Source of the DNA: Rattus norvegicus
Taxonomy: Eukaryota; Chordata; Mammalia; Rodentia; Muridae
Reading direction: 5' to 3'
DNA length: 64,000 nucleotides
Assembly: GCF_036323735.1 (NCBI RefSeq)
Contig: NC_086034.1
Span: forward strand, 74,175,939 to 74,239,938
The notes under the pieces: generated by a model
Database searches by the model: none
Seen by the model: the letters and a program-made list of their open reading frames with translations, nothing else
Told to the model about the DNA's origin: nothing
Part shown: one piece after another, positions 40,700 through 53,589 of the stretch
Numbering within the stretch: position 1 is the first letter of the stretch
How the letters are laid out: every line of letters starts with the position of its first letter
Made by a program: the position numbers and the translations under genes

Positions 40700-41850
40700 C
40701 TTCCTGTTTGTTTTGCTAATGGTTTCTTTTGCTGTTGTAGAAACTCTAATGTCCTGTAGTCACATGTGGTGACCCTTGGACTGTGCTGCTGGGGCTGTTC
40801 AGGGAGCTCTTGCTCTGCCTAGTGTCTCGAACTGTGTTTTCCTCCAGCATTTCCGTATCTCAGGTTTTAAATAACGGTCTTCAGTCTACCTTGCATTGAC
40901 TTTCATACTGTGCGAAAGATATGGATCTACTCCATTCTTTTGCCCGTGGGCACTGAGTCTTGTCATTTGCCGAGTGTCAATTAGGCTGCCTTTTGTCCAC
41001 TACGTGTTGGAGCCACTTTTGCCAAAACTTTAATGGCCGTAGTGGTGTTGATTTACCGCCAGCTGCCCTAGCCCATGCCTTTGGCCTATTTTTATGTCCC
41101 CACCAAACGGTCTTTATTTTTGCTCTGTGGGATAATACCAGACAAGGTAAGGTATTGATGCCTGCAGCTCTGTTCTTTCTCCAGCGTGCACAAATTTGAG
41201 TGTCGATTCTTTTTCAGCCATGTCTTCTACAGAATACGTTTCATTGTGTTTTTTTTCTTTGTATGTGAATATTGTACACTTTGCTCACACACGCCCCCCC
41301 ACTCCATCACACATAAGTTTCCCCCATTCTCTCACAGTTCCACTTCCTCTATCCTATACTCCCCTTATACTTTCAAGCCACATATGTGTCGGTGTGATTA
41401 TATGTATATACATATACGTGTATGTTCATTTACATACATAGGTCAATATTTTACATATGGAAGAAAACCTGTGATATTTACGTTTCTGACTCTGGGCTAC
41501 CTCATGATCTCCAGTTCTATCCAAATGAAAGGATTTTGTTTATCTCGGCAGGGGAGTAAACCCCACTTGTATGTTCGCCATGTTCTCTGTCCATTTGTCT
41601 CCTGCCGGGCATCGCGGCTGGCTCCATTTCCTGGGTGTTGTGAGGAGTGCGTCGAGAAGCATGGATGTCCAACTGTCTCTGGTGTGTTGACTTGGAGTCT
41701 TTTGGGAATCTGTCCAGGAGTGGTTTGGCTGTATCCTACCGTAATTCTAGGTTTAGGTTCTAGTTTTAAAGGAACCGCCACAGTAATTTCCACAGAAGCT
41801 TCAGCAGTTTGCACTCCCGGTAGCAATGACTACTCCGCTCCCTCAAACCC
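40700..41850 (-). mobile_element. LINE-1 fragments, antisense (Lx-like)
   Basis: Antisense L1 motifs include cttcagtctaccttgcattg, atatggatctactccattct, tgaagtttggttgtatcct-like sequence, and caacagtttgcactcccggt-like sequence near the end. An AT/CA microsatellite (41395-41450) lies between two pieces. The 223-codon frame at 41186-41857 is antisense to L1 and not a gene. Confidence 0.75.
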
Positions 41851-44800
41851 GCACTAGCTTTGCTGCCATGGAGGGAATGGTACGGGTGTCTCCTTCCTGC
41901 CCTTTCCTTCTTGGGCAATAGAACTCTCCATTCCCAGCAAGCAAATTGTCAGGGTAACTGTGAAGTGTGAATTCACAGTGCCCAGTGTAGCGCTAGAGGA
42001 ATGCAGTCTTTCCAGGTTCCCTCTTGACCTCTGTAGCTGGGTGTCCAGTTGTTTCTTTTGTGGGACCCACCCACACTCCTTAAATCTGCTCTATCACGTG
42101 GGCTTGCCTTCACGCTCCCAACTCAAACATCCCACCGCTTGGCGCCCAGCTCCTGGTCAGCACGTGCCGTGGTTTCTTACTGAAGGTACCACCCACTGCA
42201 TCATCCCTCAGAGTCAGGCTGAGCATGGCTTTTGCCTGCTCCATATATTTCAGGCGCTGAACAATCCAGTTCTTCTGAGCGTCGGTGTGGACCCATAAGT
42301 CGGTTGCATTTAAAGAGTACTCCATTTGAACCCACTGCACAGTAACCATCACAGACTCAGTCAGGCATAGGAAGCTTCCTGGACTCGGGAAATTTGGATG
42401 CTGGAGTTAGGCTGATAAAGTTTGAACTCATTTAGAAAAGGAGCCTGTCCGAGAACAAAGTCAAGACACAGGGAAACCGAGTCAGGAGAGTGACAGAGAG
42501 AGAGAGAAAGACAACTTAGAGGACGCTTACCGAATCGCTGTTCCCAAAGCCAACTTGGCCTTTAGACTCAGCAGTTACCCAAGCCAGGCAGCCAGGCAGC
42601 CATATTTTATTTACAGATATAACTGAGATACAATGAACTTCTATCTGCATTTGCTCAGGCTGTGCACCTGCTTAACTGAGCAACGCGACCTCAAAGTTAT
42701 TAAGCCTTCTATGCTCATAGTCTCCTGGGTTTTATAACTCTCCGAGACACAGTGTATTTCTCCTGCTAGTCACACCGCTGGTTATCTTTTTGCTTAAGAG
42801 AGCTCGAGAGTCTTGCTTCTGATTGGCTATCGAGAGTCTTGCTTCTGATTGGCTATCGAGAGTCTTGCTTCTGATTGGCTATCGAGAGTCTTGCTTCTGA
42901 TTGGCTATCGAGACTCTTGCTTCTGATTGGCTATCGAGAGTCTTGCTTCTGATTGGCTATCGAGACTCTTGCTTCTGATTGGCTATCGAGAGTCTTGCTT
43001 CTGATTAGCCATCAAGACGTTCCAGCCTAACACCCTATTCCTTCTTTGTACTCCATTCCCACTTGGCCTCAAAGCTCAGTACCATTTTGCAGGTGTGCAG
43101 CGGAGACTAGATAGATATCCAGGCAACACACGAATGACTCTCAAAATTCGTCCGTGCCGGCTCGTCCGCGTGGGTGTTTCCCCTTCACTGTACACAGATT
43201 CTATGGTGTTCCAGCTAAAGAGAAATGTAGATGGGGTTTCACACAATGTGGCAGCTCAGGGCTTTGGAGCCTTCTGGGTGTTCTTTAAGCAGGGCGTATT
43301 CCATTTCAGCTGGGCTCAGATTTCTAAAGAAATTGCTTCTCTGTTGTCCTCAACGCATAATGGCTCTGGGTTCGTGCTGCTTGACCCAATTCTCTTAGGC
43401 TATGAGGTCACTTTGAAAGAAGGGCATTATAGGACGACAAAGCCATTTAAGTAAAACAAAAAGGAGAGGTGATCCACAGAAAGTGTATTTTCTCAATGAC
43501 TCTGTTCTGAAAGAGATAAAATGCTCCCAGCCCTGTTGGCCAGGGTTCGATCCAGTTGGGTGACTCTCTGCCTCTAGAAACCAAGGCAGTTATACCACAC
43601 AGCCTTTGACTGTAGGAGATCAGCTCCTCGCATTCAACAAAATGCCTTGGAAATGCCACGGTATTGCTGACCTATCAATAGTCCACTCTTTTGGACTTTG
43701 GAGTAGTATTCAGTGCTACTGGGAGGCAATCGGTTTTAATCATGCTCCTGCTGTGGGCCTGTCAATCATTCCTACCTTGGGGCTGTTACAAATGGAACTG
43801 CTGGAGAAAATTGCGGTGTGGATTTCTGTGTGAACAAGGTTCTCTGGGATAAGGCCCAGGAACAAGGTGGAAAGGGAGGGCAAACGTGTGTTTACTGTTT
43901 CAGGAAGCTGTAACCACGTTCCATAACGATTCTCCCACACCACTTACCTGCCAAGTTAAGGCTCTTAAAAGAAAGTAGAACCAGCCCACGTTACAGAAGT
44001 GTACTGCTGAGGACTGTTGAGGTAAAAATTAAATAAAGTGTTTCCACGCAGGCCCGCAGGAGCCGTTCTCTCTGGCTGTCTGGCTGGGAACCTTGCTCAC
44101 ATCCCCTGTAGCCCGGTAAGATCAAAGCTCTAGAAACTTGTAGGTTAACAAGTAGATTTATATGTTAAATTCCCAATCCACAATACATCCACAGAATAAA
44201 TTCACGGCCAATTAAGAAAGATAGAAACCGCCCACCTAGACAAGATAAAAGCGACCTAGAGCACCTGGATCGGAATCATCTTCCTCCATCGTCTCCATCT
44301 TGATTCCTCTCGCTCCGGGTCCTCCTCCCTCCTTCCTAAACCCCACCCCCATCCCCACCCCCACCCCCGCCTACCCTTCCTTCTCATCCAGTGATAGGCT
44401 ATTCCTTATCCTGGATCCGCCTTGCTGCATAATGACATCACCCTACAGAGGACCACAAAGCTAGGAAGGAAGAAACTCTTGACCATCAGACAGAGACTTG
44501 GAGTGGTTGCGGGTTTCCCCCACTGGTTTTCATTCTTGCTTTGGTCTGGAACTATCTCCCTATGCGCCATACCTGTGCCGTCATATGTTGGTAGCATGTG
44601 ACTTAGTATGTGTGGATTTACAGTTAGGAGATCTCACTGAGTTAGGAGATTGGACCTAGACCGAGTTGAGACAGTAAAGGACTATGGGGACATCTGAAGT
44701 TGGGCTAAGTGCATTTTGCCTTCGGATCCAGCTATAAGCCTATGGGGCCAGGGAACGGAATGTAGTGGTTTTAATGAGGATGACCCCCGCCGGCGAATAT

Positions 44801-45169
44801 ATTCAAATGCTTAGTTTTTCATAAAATGCTTTCTTTTATAGGTGTTGCTTTGGCTGTGACATTTCTTCACAGAGATAAAATCGTAACTAAGACACTTCCT
44901 GTCTCCCTCCTAGTCTCACGATTGCAGAATCGTATATTGAGAGGACAATCCTCCCTTCATTGAGCTGGCTTCATAGCTTTGTGAAGATCAGTTGGTCCTA
45001 CTGTGCAAGGCTGATCCTAGGTTCTCTAGTCTGTTCCTCGCTCCCACTGAGTTGATCTATGACATGGAAAATGTTAAGAAATAAAGCATTTCACTTTTTG
45101 TGTGTGATGTGTATATATGCACTTGTCTTAGTGTGTTTGAATGAGTGTGTGTGTGTATTTGTGTTTGCT

Positions 45170-45219
<50 letters not shown>

Positions 45220-45284
45220 GGAGAGAGGGAGGGAGTGTGGGGTGAGAGACAAAGAAAGAAAGAAAGAAAAAAAGAAAGAAAGAA
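41851..45284. other. Intergenic with CCAAT-box minisatellite and LTR-like DNA
   Basis: Apart from the array at 42805-43012 and a CCCCA-rich run at 44339-44372, the stretch 44020-44470 has a composition and an AATAAA (44031) reminiscent of an old LTR or other dispersed repeat, not assigned. No coding gene is recognised. Confidence 0.5.
42805..43012 (+). repeat. 26-bp minisatellite, eight copies, each with an inverted CCAAT box
   Basis: The unit is cgagagtcttgcttctgatt followed by ggctat, exactly 26 bp, at 42805, 42831, 42857, 42883, 42909, 42935, 42961 and 42987. Units 5 and 7 read GAGACT. Units 1-7 carry CTGATTGGCTA, the inverse of the NF-Y (CCAAT) consensus. Unit 8 has ATTAG and is the decayed edge. 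Confidence 0.98.
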
Positions 45285-45290
45285 GGAAAT
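45166..45290. repeat. (TG)n, (GA)n and (AAAG)n microsatellites
   Basis: TG at 45170-45187 is followed by GAGA/GGGA to about 45232 and AAAG repeats at 45251-45285. Confidence 0.95.
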
Positions 45291-45420
45291 AGCTTTTCTG
45301 TGTATCCTAGGGTGACTGTATACTCACTATGTTGTCCAAACTAACTTTAAACCCATGATCCTCCTGCCTCAACCTCTCAAATGCTGGCTTTATAAGTATG
45401 CATCTTCACGCCTAGATCCC
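45290..45420 (-). mobile_element. B1 SINE, antisense, diverged
   Basis: The order tatcctagggtgactgtata, tcactatgttgtccaaacta, ctcctgcctcaacctctcaa, atgctggctttataagtatg and cacgcctagatccc fits antisense B1. The adjacent AAAG repeat is its expanded tail. Confidence 0.65.
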
Positions 45421-47437
45421 ACTTTACACTTCTCTATAAAACTGCTCTAAAATTATTCTATCTCCTTTTCTTCCCCATACAATTTTCAAATAAATTTATC
45501 TGTATATACAGAGAAAACCTGGCTCAGGTTTCGATAAATATTTTACTAAATCTATGTGTCACTTTGGGAAGAGTGGCCACCTTTACCAAATCGAGGCTTT
45601 GAACACACAGAGGCAGCATGTCTCCATTCGTGTAGAGTTTGTGTGTGTGTGTGTGTCTTTCATTGGTGACACGCAGACTTCAGTTTATATGCAGACTTAG
45701 CCGAACCTCCAACCGAAACTGTGAATTGATATTTTCAGTTCAGTTCCAGGAGGTTTCTTTTTTTCTTCTTCTTCACTTGTTTTGCAAGTCTTCTTGTGAG
45801 GCATCAATAATTAGTTTTTCTGATTGGCAGCTTGTCCTTTTCATCTTGTGCTTCTCTCCAAGCTTTCTTCCCTCTGAGTTTTGGTTTTGCATAGCCATTT
45901 CTCCTAGTAGCCAAACCTTTCTCTTTTGCTTTTATAGCCAGTGCTTTCTCTGATTTATCTTTTCAAGTGCTCGATTTCCATTAGGTTTGAGCCTTGTCTG
46001 ACTGCTATTGTATCTGCACAGAGGCAATGGTGAGGCCTTGCATTTAAAAACCAGTCAACTTTGTTCATTCTTCATCAGTATATTTAGAAATGAGTACGTG
46101 GGTTTTAGATGAATAACTGCATAAAAAGGTAATTTCAGCTAGAGTATAAAAGCCTAAACAGAGCGCACTGTTTCCAAATGAGCATTCTAACGGTACAAAA
46201 GCTCACAGGGGTGTATAGTTTGGGGCTGAGCAGGAGTTTATTTGAAGGGCTTCCTTAATAATCTGCAAGATGCTCCTATTTGTAGCTTAACTCGATAAAG
46301 ATACATTTACTTAAAAATCGCACTTAATGCAATTATTGGCAGGATAGGCTTCATTCTGCTTTTCGCTTGTTGCTTTCTCTCAACGGTTTTGTCTTTCTTT
46401 CTTTGGCTTACAATAACTATCCTTCTGTGGCTGCGTGGGGATTTTAAATAAGAACCCCAGAGCTGATCCCCATCAAGCCAGTCAAGTTGGCACTGCTAAA
46501 ATTTAGCTTCATTTAAAGCCAAACTCGGGGAGTCAAATACAGAGAAGGGAAACAACACAGCTGAGCCATTGCTAGGGAAATCAAGACACACCCACCTTTA
46601 TAAGCGAAGGGACTGCAGACGACTGGTTCACTGATGTGGGGCAGATGTTCTATGGGGTGAGTGTGCACTGAATACTTCTAAGTCAGGGACTACTGGAAAC
46701 TTGGCAGTGGCCAGATGCAGCCTCAAGTGTGGCAAGGGGGAATGGTGTGGCCGAGCTCTTCCGTGGCTCTCATCCCTGACATTACAGGTACTATTTTCTG
46801 AAAGGATTAAGCCAATTTAGGGTGACCTTCAGAGGTATTTAGTGACATTTCAAAGCAACCTTGTCTACATGGCTGCAGAAGTCCCTGATTGTTGCCTCTT
46901 CTTTACTCTGAGAGTGCGACTGGCCAGTACTCTGCCACATGTTTGGCCGCCCCACAGGATGACCAGAGAGCTATTATTTCAGTTCCTGATGCCCAACTGG
47001 AACTTATGTTTAAGAGCAAAGCTGCGTAGCCTAATCTGGTGTTACTTGCATAGTATTCTGTAGAATTCCTTTGAAGTAAGCTTCCCCCCCCCCCCGCCAG
47101 CCCCCCAGTGAGGTGGGATAGGATTCGTTTCTCAAGAACTGGGCACATTTCAGCTCAAAACTTTTATTCTCTGTAGCTAAAGACAAAAGCATGAATCCAG
47201 GATTCCAACCGCCCTATAAACACAGGAGAAAAGATTTAATCTTCCTGGCACACATACATGTTACTAAGCTACTATAAGAAGGGAAAGTAGGCCCATACTT
47301 TGGGTAATTTCTACACTATAAAAATTATAGATAGAATACTATTAGGAGCTTAGATTTTTACATTTATAGAAAAGAAAAACAGAATATGGTTTATTAGATA
47401 CACAGTCTTGATATTAAGTGAGATTATTGGTATAATA

Positions 47438-47484
47438 CACACACACACACGCACACACACACACACACACAGACACACACACAC
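47438..47484. repeat. (CA)n microsatellite
   Basis: CA repeats with GC and GA interruptions. Confidence 0.95.
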
Positions 47485-47793
47485 CAAAGCATCTAAAGAT
47501 AGTTGCCGCCATTACAATTCTCTTTTTAAAATAATTGTTCTAAGCTTAGCACTCTGATCAGTTCATGAAGTTAATGATACGTGCTTTAAAATTTAGTCTG
47601 ACATAGAAAACTACATGGATAAGAGAGTTTGGTAGAGTCCATCATGTAATGACTGCTTAATTATAATGACTACTATTAAATTATCATTATTAAATATAAA
47701 TATTCACCTCAGATACATTATTTAGGTGATATTCCAAAAATACTCCATGCACTATAACGAAAGTATCAACTTCACTTCTGCCTCATCTCAGAG

Positions 47794-47845
47794 TGCTGAC
47801 GTCACAGTTCTCTCCTGTATGATCTCAGCAGTGCTGATGTCACAG
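47794..47845 (+). promoter_or_regulatory. Duplicated CRE-like motif
   Basis: gtgctgacgtcacag (47794-47808) contains the palindromic CREB site TGACGTCA. A sister copy gtgctgatgtcacag lies at 47831-47845 with one change that breaks the palindrome. The flanks also match in part (about 37-bp period). No transcript is evident nearby, so function is unsupported. Confidence 0.4.
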
Positions 47846-50429
47846 CTCACTCAGCTGAGCCCATAACCACAGTAGTACCTGCACAATTCTACCAACAAGG
47901 GGTCGGGGGGCTCATTCAATAGGTGTTTCTTCATGATTTATCCTTGGCAGACTCCTTCAGGCTCACCAGTTCTCGTTTACTGGTTACTCACTACGCACGG
48001 AGCTAATTAGCCAGAGGATATATTCACATATATAAGTCGAATGTCCCGGACGTGCCTTGGTTCACCTGAACTAGTGAAATGAACTTGCCTCTCTGTACTC
48101 ACAACTCTTCCTGGTTGACACCGTGACTGGTGACACGGTGATGTTGAGAAGCCATCCTCAAGATGTGGCAGTGTGTGGGAAGATGGAAAGCTAAGTTAGT
48201 GGTGTGGTGGTGACAACCTGGTAGAAGCCGGGATCACTAGGGAGCGGTCTAAGAAGGGCGAAGTGAGAAGCGCACCTTCTACGGAGGAGCACGGTGCATT
48301 GGCAAAGAAGGCTGACCTTTGGATTTTGAGAACTGCCTCTTGCATAAACATTTCTACAAGGCTGGAGAAACTGGTTTCAGAAACTTCTTGGGCAATCGCT
48401 GACAAAGGTCGTCTGGTGTTACTTTCACCCTCATTTTGCTGTAGGTGTGTTCTCTTCCAGGCTCGCCCCACCCAAACTAGGTGGGCATGTCTGCAAGTTA
48501 ATGCTCCATTGTACCCGGATTCGGCTGGCCTCCGCAAAGGGAGAGTAGACAATCGTGATTGTTTGTAACTTCGTTCTTCCCCCAGGCCTGCGAGTTAGTT
48601 ATTTCAGTCAGTTCTGATAAACAGATAAACAAAAGACTTGACAGAGAGGGGACTGGAAGTAGTGCTAGGTGTGGGTTCCTGCGGGGAGCGAGCCAGTGCA
48701 GCCATAGAAAGGCTACATAGTTACATTGATGCTTGGTGAACAAATGGATGATGGGGGATGGAGTTAGTGGTACGGTGGGGTGTTTGCAACAACATTTAAC
48801 AGAAGAAAGATAATTGTGCTCTTCGTTTTCATTTGTCTCGTTGTGGGTTTGCCAATCGGATTGGTTTTTAAAAAGAAGAACTCGAGAAAAGGATGGATGA
48901 GGATGACTTCCAAGGCACAGACAAAGGAGTCGTCTTCGCCGTGGTCTAGGAGAAGAGCCAAGAAAGGGTGTGGGGTTTTTGCCTCAACTAACAGGCTGGC
49001 AGAGAAAGTTCAATCCCAGGAGCCCTTGCGGGAACACACCCTTTTTGATGATTGCGGGAATCATCTCATCAAAACCTGTGCTGTTTACCCAGCAACAGCG
49101 CTCCACATTGTTCGGGGTGGGGGCAAGGGGTGAGGGGTGGGGGTGGAGGTGGGGGTGGGGTGGGAGTAGGAGGAAGGGGTAAGGGGTGCCTGGTCAGGGC
49201 CTTGCTTCCCAGAGCAGTTAGTCCGGCTTTTGCAAGACTCAAGGAGAACAACTGAGAGGAAGAGTGGCCTATGTTAGCTCGGCGTTCTTCAGAGGCTTTT
49301 GCCATTGTGGTGGGGCAGTTCACCTTTTGACAACTGGTAAGCCAAGTACAGGGAACGGAAGAAGGAGCTTGAGCACATGCTGTCCCAGAGCCAGACGGAC
49401 ACACCCTCCTCCCAGTGATGACCTCAGATGAATGGGTTCATTAAAGGACTAGTCCTCCCAGGATTAATCGCCTGGCCAACAAGCCCCGTCCCACAAGGCT
49501 GTGGGCCGCATTTCATATTCTAACCACGACAGACTCGAATCACACCTCAGCTGGCGCATTCTCACGTTTAAGTTGTAACAGTATGGAGAGAACATCTTTC
49601 GGTGATCCTGAGGGAAAAACTGCACGAAGGAAGAGAGTTAAAGTAGACTTTTGGGGGTTGGGAAATTTCAGCCATCTGGAAACTTCTATGGTTGTGAGGA
49701 TGTTTGCTGCAGTGCGGCTCTGAGGAACCTCTGAGGATCCTCTGTCAGGAGAAGGAAGCTGAGGTCCAGCCACACAGTGTGCATCAGGGGAGAGACAAAT
49801 GAAAGGACACTTAGGAAGGAAGGAAGGAGGCTCGGCATTCAAGTAATTCTGCAGGAGGAACACAGACATCAGGCGGCCTCACATCAGACCCATTCATCCC
49901 TGTGTGGTCATCTTAACGTTTATGGACCTGAACTTCCACCGCTGAAAGCCTTTAAGAGCTGCCTAGCCTCCCTCGCAGAGGGGGCTGATTAAGAAGGTGC
50001 AGATAGTTACGGAAGACCAAGCGCTGTTATGAACTGTTTTATTTATCCAGTCAGTGTCATTGAACGCCTTAGTTAAGTCAGGCATTGTGCCAAGCAGTAC
50101 GGGAGAGCAGGAATACCTCCTTTTCGCCGAGCAGCAGCTCTTCTGGGGATTATAAGCAAACAACAGCAAAGCAGGCCGGTTTAATTAAGTCCATCAAATG
50201 CTGTACAGGAGGGACAGGGCTGTCGAGAGACACACACATGGGGGCCGTTATCCAGACGCAGGACGAGAAACGCCACCCAGAGCAGGTAGTGACAGAGCAG
50301 AGGTCTAACGGGTTTTTGAAGAACTGCAGAAATATATGCGGAGAGCCGTTCTATCTTAGACATCTGCTGCATCTATTTCTCTGGCATTAAGACCCACACT
50401 CCCACACAGGTGGGTAAAGGAAAATTTAT

Positions 50430-50595
50430 ACGGACACAGTGGAGTTTTATTCAGCTACAAAGAATGCACTCTTGTCGCTTCCAAGCAAAATGGATGGGAC
50501 CAGAGGACACTGTGTTAAGAAAAGCTAGCCGCTTGCAAAGGGACAAACACCAACGTGTTCTCTCCCATATTAAAAAAATCTCATCCTGAATCTAG
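50430..50595 (+). mobile_element. LINE-1 fragment, sense, short
   Basis: The stretch cacagtggagttttattcag, caaaatggatgggaccagag and acaccaacgtgttctctccc follows the L1 3' region in sense orientation. It is diverged and short. Confidence 0.6.
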
Positions 50596-50756
50596 ATCAG
50601 TAGTTAATAGAGATTGGGAAGGTAGAGAGTTGGGATAGATGGCTGAAAGGAGGTTGGACTTGAGTAGTACACACTGTATACACCTGTATGGAAATGTCAC
50701 AGTCACACCAAATCACGTAAATATGAACAGCTTTTATATTTAAATATGAACCAATG

Positions 50757-50885
50757 TGTTGGGTGTGGCGGAGAATGCCTGTACCCTTAGCATGTGGGAG
50801 ACTGAGGCAGAATGATGAAAAGAATGTCATGTTCAAAGCCAGCTTGGGTTACATTGTGAGGTCCTGTACAAAATAGCAATTAAAA
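50757..50885 (+). mobile_element. B1-like SINE, diverged
   Basis: It reads gtgttgggtgtggcggagaa, tgcctgtacccttagcatgt, gggagactgaggcagaatga and aaagccagcttgggttacat, ending in an A-rich tail. A B2 follows at once. Confidence 0.7.
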
Positions 50886-50895
50886 AAAGGGGGTG

Positions 50896-51084
50896 GGGGC
50901 TGGAGAGATGGCTCAGTGGTTAAGAGCATTGACTGCTCTTCCGGAGGTCCTGAGTTCAAATCCCAGCAACCACATGGTGGCTCACAACCATCTGTAATGA
51001 AATCTGATGCCCTCTTTTGGTATCTGAAGACAGCTACAGTGTACTTCTATATAATAAATATAATAAATAAATCTTTAAAAAAAG
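50896..51084 (+). mobile_element. B2 SINE, well preserved
   Basis: It starts ggggctggagagatggctca (A box) and includes gagttcaaatcccagcaacc (B box), cacatggtggctcacaacca, a gap in the usual tcttctggtgtgtctgaag, and ends AATAAATAAATCTTTAAAAA. Low divergence indicates a fairly recent insertion. Confidence 0.93.
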
Positions 51085-52885
51085 AATTATTAAAAAACCT
51101 CAGAAAACAAACTAAAAATGAAAATAATATAAGATACAACACATGAAGATTTAAGCTCCGTGAAAAATGGAGGGCTATTAATTTTCTAGACAGCTACCCT
51201 ACTATTTAGAAATACTCGAGCCTGCAAGGGAATGGAGTTGCCATGTCCACAAGCAACAGCTGAATCTGTGACCTGAGGTCATGCCTCATCTCAGGGCTGC
51301 ATGGTTTAAAAAATTGCCTCATAGGCTACCTAAGCCTCCCAGCTTTGGATGCCGAGGGGGAGACCGACCACTGAGCTGTGAGATCATGCCCCACCCTTGT
51401 GCTTGTTGCCGCCCCATTTGTGTCCAGCTCGGACTCTCGTCGGCCAAGACATGCCGACCCCCTCCCTAAGGGCATCCCCTGCAGTTTCCCTGAAGTGTAA
51501 CTGTGCATTCTACCCCATGCCTTCTGCAGAATGAGGTGCAACCCAAGCTGCTACTTGTCATCCAACTGGACTGGCAAAACAGGAACTGCATTACTTCACA
51601 AGAGCCAGGACTGTTGCACACAGGAATGGTAAAATTCCTCTCAGTCTCTGAGGGGAGAAGCCAGGTGAGCTGGCATCGAACCACACAGAAAAGTCACCCC
51701 ACAAATCAGAGACATTTGGCCACTTGATTGTTCAGATTTTTACTGTGGGGGGGGGGTGTCAAAATCACAGCCTTTAAGTCTGGCTGATGAGGACTATTCG
51801 AGAGTTGGCAGGTCATTAGAGAGTGGCTTGTCTCTCCTGAGTATGTAGAAGGCTCTCAGGTATCCAGCCGTCTACCAGATGCTTGCATTTGGGAAGTGCC
51901 CCTCAGTGACTCAGCCCTGTGATTCTCCACACCGGTGTCCTTTTGGTTTCAGGACAGGTAATTTCTGTGACACAGGTTCTGAAGAGTCCTAAAATTGAGG
52001 CTCCTGTACACAAGCAGAGACACAAGTCAGCAGGGGTAGTAAATGTCACCTGTCTTCCTCGGTAGTTTCCAATAGATAATGGCAGGAGTCCAAAATGGGG
52101 TGTAGGCACTACTCAATCCCCTGACCCCTCCCCAGCATGCCCTGACTCCTTTTGGCAGCAGGGGTACACAGACTGTATCTTAGAGAGCTGAGCCTTTTAT
52201 ATGCCCTTGGCACACAGCATGGTGTGGGCGTGGGCACTGCTGGGCCATGATCTAGAGACTAAAGAGTGTTAAATGCCAAGTTATATTTGGAGTAAATCAT
52301 TCTGCATTAAAATCCAATCATGTGACCAACAGACTGGATGTCCAGTCACCTTTAGAGGTAGAGAAAAGCTATAACTCTCTTCCACCCATCTGTCAGACAT
52401 GAACAGTTGAAGCTAATAAATGAATTATACACCAACTGCTTAACATTTGAAAGGGTTTGGTACATGAAATGGCATTATTATTATTATTATCATCATTATT
52501 TTATTATTAAATAGAATTAACGAAAAATGCATGACACAGAGAGATCTTGTTTTGAAAATAAAAATCAGTTTTGTTGTGTCTCATACTCTTTGAGAGGTGG
52601 AGTCTTGGAATCAGGAAACAGTAGCCTTTTCCGGGACTTGTCTCAAGTACAAACTATGGTAGGGGACCAGTAAGAACTACCTCTGGTTCACACAGTTCAG
52701 AGGTTCTTCAAGGGTCAGACTGACTGAGCCAGAGGTGGCATGGGACTTAGAGATGCTTGCTGAAGAAGCGGGCTAAAGGACACCTCAGTGGTCAGAAGAA
52801 CAACAGCTTGAACACTGGAATAAATAATGACTAAACAAAAGACAAGCCACTAGGTAAATCACAAGCCTAGGATCCTTACTGTACC
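51085..52885. other. Intergenic, no gene seen
   Basis: Unique-looking DNA, with a short (ATT)n run at 52474-52507 and a G-run at 51747-51756. No coding exon or named repeat is recognised. Confidence 0.55.
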
Positions 52886-53284
52886 GGCTGGTTGTGAATG
52901 TCAACTTGACTCAAGCTGGAGTTATCACAGAGAAAGCAGCCTCCCTTGAGGAAAGGCCTCCATGAGACCCAGCTGTAAGGTGTTTTCTCCATTAGTGATC
53001 AATAGGGGAGGGCCCACTGTGGGCGGTGCCATCCCTGGGCTGGAGGTCCTGGGTTCTATAAGAAAGCAGGCTGAGCAAGTTAGGAGGAGCAAGCCAGTAA
53101 GCGGCACCCCTCCATGGCCTCTGCATCAACTCCTGCCTCCAAGTTCTGCCCTGTGTGAGTTCCTGTCCTGACTGACTTTGGTGATGAACAGCATTGTGGA
53201 GGTGCAAACTGAATAAACCCTTTTCTCCCTAACATGCTTCTTGGTCATAATGTTCTGTGCAGGAATAGAAACCTGGACTAAAGA
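52886..53284 (+). mobile_element. Rodent interspersed repeat, uninterrupted copy
   Basis: It is the second copy of the repeat seen at 11553-12124 (shared ggttctataagaaagcaggc, agcaagccagtaagcggcac and cccctccatggcctctgcat). It ends with gaataaacccttttctccct and ggaatagaaacctggactaa. The AATAAA inside (53212) could act as a poly(A) signal. The family name is not certain. Confidence 0.75.
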
Positions 53285-53589
53285 CTTACTCTGACATACA
53301 TATAAATAAATGTACTGCCCATAAAGTGACTAGTACATCACCACTGGTCAACACACAGGAAGTTGTTGTCATCAGGAGATGTGGTAGGGGCAGCATTGCC
53401 TATTTGAGCTTTCATTTGGGGAAGGGATTGGGGGATTGAACCCAGAGCCTTGTGCATTAAGCACTGCTCTAGGTTGTGATCTTAACATCTCTGTTTTCCC
53501 CAATGTGCCATAAACATCTTCAGATTTAGTCTTTTTCACAAAAGCTTAGTCCCCTCCAGTGAATTTTTTATCAAAGGCACGAGATAGCA

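Larger units (their letters stand above)
45421..50429. other. Intergenic, mostly unique DNA
   Basis: It holds a C-run (47085-47097), (CA)n at 47438-47484, a duplicated CRE-like site (47794-47845) and a GGGTGG run (49127-49170). I see no gene. Confidence 0.5.

Noticed and set aside
41186..41857. 223-codon + frame
   Set aside because: It is antisense to decayed LINE-1 3' sequence with no functional domain.
48780..49133. 117-codon frame starting with a hydrophobic, membrane-like segment
   Set aside because: The frame starts with GTG, a TAG lies five codons upstream, and no ATG precedes the hydrophobic part. There is no recognisable family, and the tail runs into a G-rich repeat.
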